Below, piece after piece: positions 62,033 to 64,000 of a stretch of 64,000 nt of DNA. The stretch is from positions 1 through 64,000 of the forward strand of contig NZ_JAHXBF010000037.1 in the NCBI RefSeq assembly GCF_020103695.1. Direction: 5' to 3'. A model generated the notes under the pieces. That model was not told the DNA's origin. It saw only the letters and a program-made list of their open reading frames with translations, and searched no databases. A program made the translations under genes and the position numbers. This stretch comes from Hyalangium versicolor. GTDB lineage: Bacteria > Myxococcota > Myxococcia > Myxococcales > Myxococcaceae. How positions within the stretch are numbered: position 1 is the stretch's first letter; each line of letters begins with the position of its first letter.

Positions 62033-62455
62033 ATGTCCCAGGACACCGCCCCCCGCCCCAAGCGTGGTCTCAAGCGTCCCGTCGAAGTCGTCCGCGCCGA
62101 GCTGCTCAAGGATGCGGACACCAAGCGCATCGCCAAGGCGGTGGGCATGGAGCTCGAGGCCTATGTGGAGCTGGTACTCCAGTACGCCCAGGACAAGGAC
62201 AAGGAGCCCGTGCTCGACGTGGCCACGGACGAGGACCTGCAGGCCAACGGCTTCAGCACCCCGTCCGCCGAGGACGTCGCCAACTTCCTCATCAAGGGCG
62301 CCAAGGGTGAACTGGGCGTCAACCAGGAGTTCGAGAAGTCCGGCTTCGAGAACTCCAAGGGCCCCAAGGGGCCGTCCCTGGCGGGCTCCCCGACTGGGGA
62401 AGTCCCCAAGGGCGACCCGTCCCTGATGGACCAGGTGAAGAAGGGACGTAACTAG
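62033..62455 (+). CDS. Small conserved hypothetical protein
   Basis: The product has 140 residues after a GGAG ribosome-binding site. It starts MSQDTAPRPKRGLKRPVEVV, is acidic in the centre (LQYAQDKDKEPVLDVATDED) and has a Gly/Lys/Pro-rich end. I recognise no domain, and there is no signal or membrane segment. It precedes another small unknown gene. Their spacing (122 bp, AT-rich) suggests separate promoters. Confidence 0.7.
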   Translation: MSQDTAPRPKRGLKRPVEVVRAELLKDADTKRIAKAVGMELEAYVELVLQYAQDKDKEPVLDVATDEDLQANGFSTPSAEDVANFLIKGAKGELGVNQEFEKSGFENSKGPKGPSLAGSPTGEVPKGDPSLMDQVKKGRN

Positions 62456-62577
62456 TCGGCTCGCTCGCAGTGAAAAAAATGATCGGGAAATAGGCGGGTA
62501 GGAAACCTTTTCACGCCCCCCCCGATAACCTCTTTGTACCTTCACTCTCTCCAAAAAATTCGAAAGCGAGCCAAGTC

Positions 62578-63012
62578 ATGGGCCTCTTTTCCTCCATCAA
62601 GAATGCGTTCAAGGCTGTCGGCGACATCGCGGGCAAGGTTGGCGGCATCGCCAGCAAGGTTGCCAACATCGGCAGCAAGGTGCTCGGCGTCATCAGCAAG
62701 CCCCTGTCCGAGCTCACCAAGCCCATCAAGGACCTGGTCGGCAAGTTCGCTGACAAGCTCCCCTTCGGTCTGAACAAGATCGTCAAGCCCTTCGCTGACA
62801 AGTTCATCGACGGCGCCGCCAGCTTCCTGAACAAGAACGTGCTGGGCGGCATCGGCGGCCTGGCGGGCGCGGCCAAGACGGTGGGCGACATCACCAACAT
62901 CGCCGAGACGGTCGGCGGCGTGGCCAACAAGGTCGGCGCGTTCTCCAACGACATCGCCACCGGCAACTGGCAGCAGCTGATCGCCCACGCGCAGGGCGCC
63001 CTGGTGGAGTGA
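62578..63012 (+). CDS. Gly/Lys-rich amphipathic small protein
   Basis: The product has 144 residues, starting MGLFSSIKNAFKAVGDIAGK. Almost the whole chain is amphipathic helix with recurring Gly/Ala/Ile/Val/Lys (GGIASKVANIGSKVLGVISK, GGIGGLAGAAKTVGDITNI). No signal peptide is visible. The pattern fits membrane- or surface-active helices and resembles no family I can name. A terminator follows at 63049, so it ends a transcript. Confidence 0.7.
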   Translation: MGLFSSIKNAFKAVGDIAGKVGGIASKVANIGSKVLGVISKPLSELTKPIKDLVGKFADKLPFGLNKIVKPFADKFIDGAASFLNKNVLGGIGGLAGAAKTVGDITNIAETVGGVANKVGAFSNDIATGNWQQLIAHAQGALVE

Positions 63013-63048
63013 GACTCCCCCGCCTGAACAAGGCGCGTTGAACACTCT

Positions 63049-63085
63049 GGGCCGGTCCCCGATGAGGGGGCTGGCCCTTTGTTAT
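63049..63085 (+). terminator. Intrinsic terminator
   Basis: GGGCCGG-t-CCCC-gatga-GGGG-g-CTGGCCC (one G-T pair) is followed by TTTGTTATTT. It ends the transcript of the amphipathic protein gene and may serve the converging SCO gene. Confidence 0.75.
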
Positions 63086-63094
63086 TTCCAGGGG

Positions 63095-63775
63095 TTATGC
63101 GCCCCCGGCCACCGTCTCGCGGGCCAGCCGGTCCGCGTCGCGCAGCAGCTTCTCGAAGGCCGCGTCGTCCGCGCTCTCGTAGTAGCCGCGAATCTCTCCG
63201 GTGCCGTCCACGAGCACGAAGTGGTTGCCGTGGAAGATGCCCATCACGTCCGCCTCGTCCAGGTTCTCGCGGCCCATGGAGATCTTGAAGCTGTTGACCA
63301 CCGTGTCCTTGAGGCGGGCGTAGTCGCCGGTGAGGAAGCTCCAGCGGGCGGCGTTGGCGCCGTGCTTGTGGGCGTACTCGGCCAGGCGCTCGGGGGTGTC
63401 GTAGGTGGGGTCCACCGAGAAGGAGACCAGCTGCAGCTGGGGCCCGAAGGCGTCCGTCTCCTTCTGCACCCGGGCCATCTTCCGGGTGAAGGCGGGGCAG
63501 ACGGTGGGGCAGCGGGTGAAGATGAAGTTGGCCACGTAGGGGTGGCCGCGCAGCTGCGCCGAGCCGAACGCCGAGCCGTCCTGACGGGTGAAGGCGAAGT
63601 CCGGCAGGGTGCCGAGCCGAGGCAGCGACTCGGACGGGGCCTGGGAGCGCAGGAAGCCGAGGGTGAGCGCCGCGAGGCCGAAGGCGAAGACGGCGACTCC
63701 CAGCCAGAGGGCCGGGTGGCGCAGCAGGGAAGGCTGTGCCGGGGTGGCGGGGGTGGCAGCGGTGTCAGCGGACAT
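63095..63775 (-). CDS. SCO1/SenC family protein
   Basis: SCO proteins deliver copper to, or keep reduced, the CuA site of cytochrome c oxidase. The 226-residue product has a membrane anchor (about 22-42, LWLGVAVFAFGLAALTLGFL), a thioredoxin-like fold, the metal-binding TRCPTVCP (C89 and C93) and a His in FHGNHFVLVDG (H182 or H185). PTYDTPERLAEYA is the usual VDP-x-DTP block. No oxidase gene is within the window. The stop lies 10 bases from the terminator on the other strand. Confidence 0.93.
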   Translation of the reverse strand: MSADTAATPATPAQPSLLRHPALWLGVAVFAFGLAALTLGFLRSQAPSESLPRLGTLPDFAFTRQDGSAFGSAQLRGHPYVANFIFTRCPTVCPAFTRKMARVQKETDAFGPQLQLVSFSVDPTYDTPERLAEYAHKHGANAARWSFLTGDYARLKDTVVNSFKISMGRENLDEADVMGIFHGNHFVLVDGTGEIRGYYESADDAAFEKLLRDADRLARETVAGGA

Positions 63776-64000
63776 AGGCGTGCACGGGACTAACGGATGT
63801 GGCTCGGGAGCACAAGCGACGGGTTGACGCAGCGCGGCGGCAGGAGGGCCAGCGAGCGCTACCGAGGAGCCGGTGGAGTGCGGGCGGCCGTGCGGGTGAG
63901 GGAGGCGGAGGGAGCCGGCGACGCTTGAGAGGAGGGAGGGGGCATGGTAGCCGGTGAAGCTTGCCGATGCCCCGTGTCCGTCCCGTCCTCGGTGTCCCTG
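63776..64000. other. Right-edge intergenic sequence
   Basis: The 225 bases upstream of the SCO gene contain no ORF or RNA gene I can support. A short minus-strand frame of Pro/Ala/Ser codons (start near 63956) has no ribosome-binding site. Confidence 0.4.

Overview
The window looks like chromosomal DNA of a fruiting myxobacterium, most likely suborder Cystobacterineae (Archangium, Cystobacter, Myxococcus or a relative). The evidence is very high GC with strong third-position bias, two proteins of the myxobacterial DUF2381 (TIGR02268) paralogous family, Hanks-type Ser/Thr kinases, an enhancer-binding regulator with an FHA-like front end, Imm11, DUF5953 and DUF6310 proteins, a MYXO-CTERM tail on a giant Ig-repeat protein, and several lipoprotein toxin-like genes. 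No rRNA, tRNA, CRISPR array, prophage or insertion sequence was seen. All calls come from reading the sequence; no database search was run.

Layout. 1-5.9 kb: accessory toxin/immunity DNA (a lipoprotein, two inverted Imm11 genes flanking an AHH-nuclease remnant), then a DUF2381 gene and a Ser/Thr kinase fused to a lipoprotein-like domain. 6.1-7.6 kb: a DUF985 cupin and an AAA ATPase. 7.7-11.1 kb: molybdenum-cofactor genes (moeA-mobB-fdhD on the minus strand, mobA divergent). 11.1-12.9 kb: a response regulator and histidine kinase. 13.1-15.2 kb: a sigma-54 enhancer-binding protein followed by a tandem dyad, a -24/-12 promoter, a 46-codon Gly-rich ORF and a terminator. 15.1-18.7 kb: a TPR kinase. 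18.9-21.6 kb: a coupled lipoprotein plus candidate immunity pair. 21.7-26.5 kb: AmmeMemoRadiSam radical SAM enzyme, cytochrome P450, a short-chain dehydrogenase and a SPW-type membrane protein. 26.6-30.7 kb: a second accessory island with a DUF2381 gene, a stand-alone lipoprotein, two tandem immunity-like paralogues and a decapitated toxin tip. 30.7-38.6 kb: mostly housekeeping genes (TPR-like membrane protein, acyltransferase, alpha/beta hydrolase, proline dehydrogenase, hemerythrin, AT-hook protein, tryptophan 2,3-dioxygenase, RMD1 family). 38.7-41.6 kb: a multi-GAF histidine kinase. 41.8-52.5 kb: two paralogous OmpA/thrombospondin-3 outer-membrane proteins and a 2073-residue Ig-repeat surface protein (AgmC-like). 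52.5-54.3 kb: a DUF6310-DUF5953-small ORF operon with overlapping stops and starts. 54.9-64 kb: a REC-cyclase with a pseudopilin-like partner, a triple universal stress protein, a degenerate AAA+ protein, a basic protein, macrodomain plus methyltransferase, two small myxobacterial-type proteins and a SCO protein.

The most noteworthy points are (i) the self-contained sigma-54 circuit at 14.7-15.2 kb, (ii) a 79-bp element repeated 51 kb apart (76/79 identical), each copy between convergent genes, (iii) a three-way-junction-like element upstream of kynA, (iv) toxin remnants left beside intact immunity genes, and (v) a lipoprotein module found once as a free gene and once fused, with its lipobox, to a kinase; both lie beside DUF2381.
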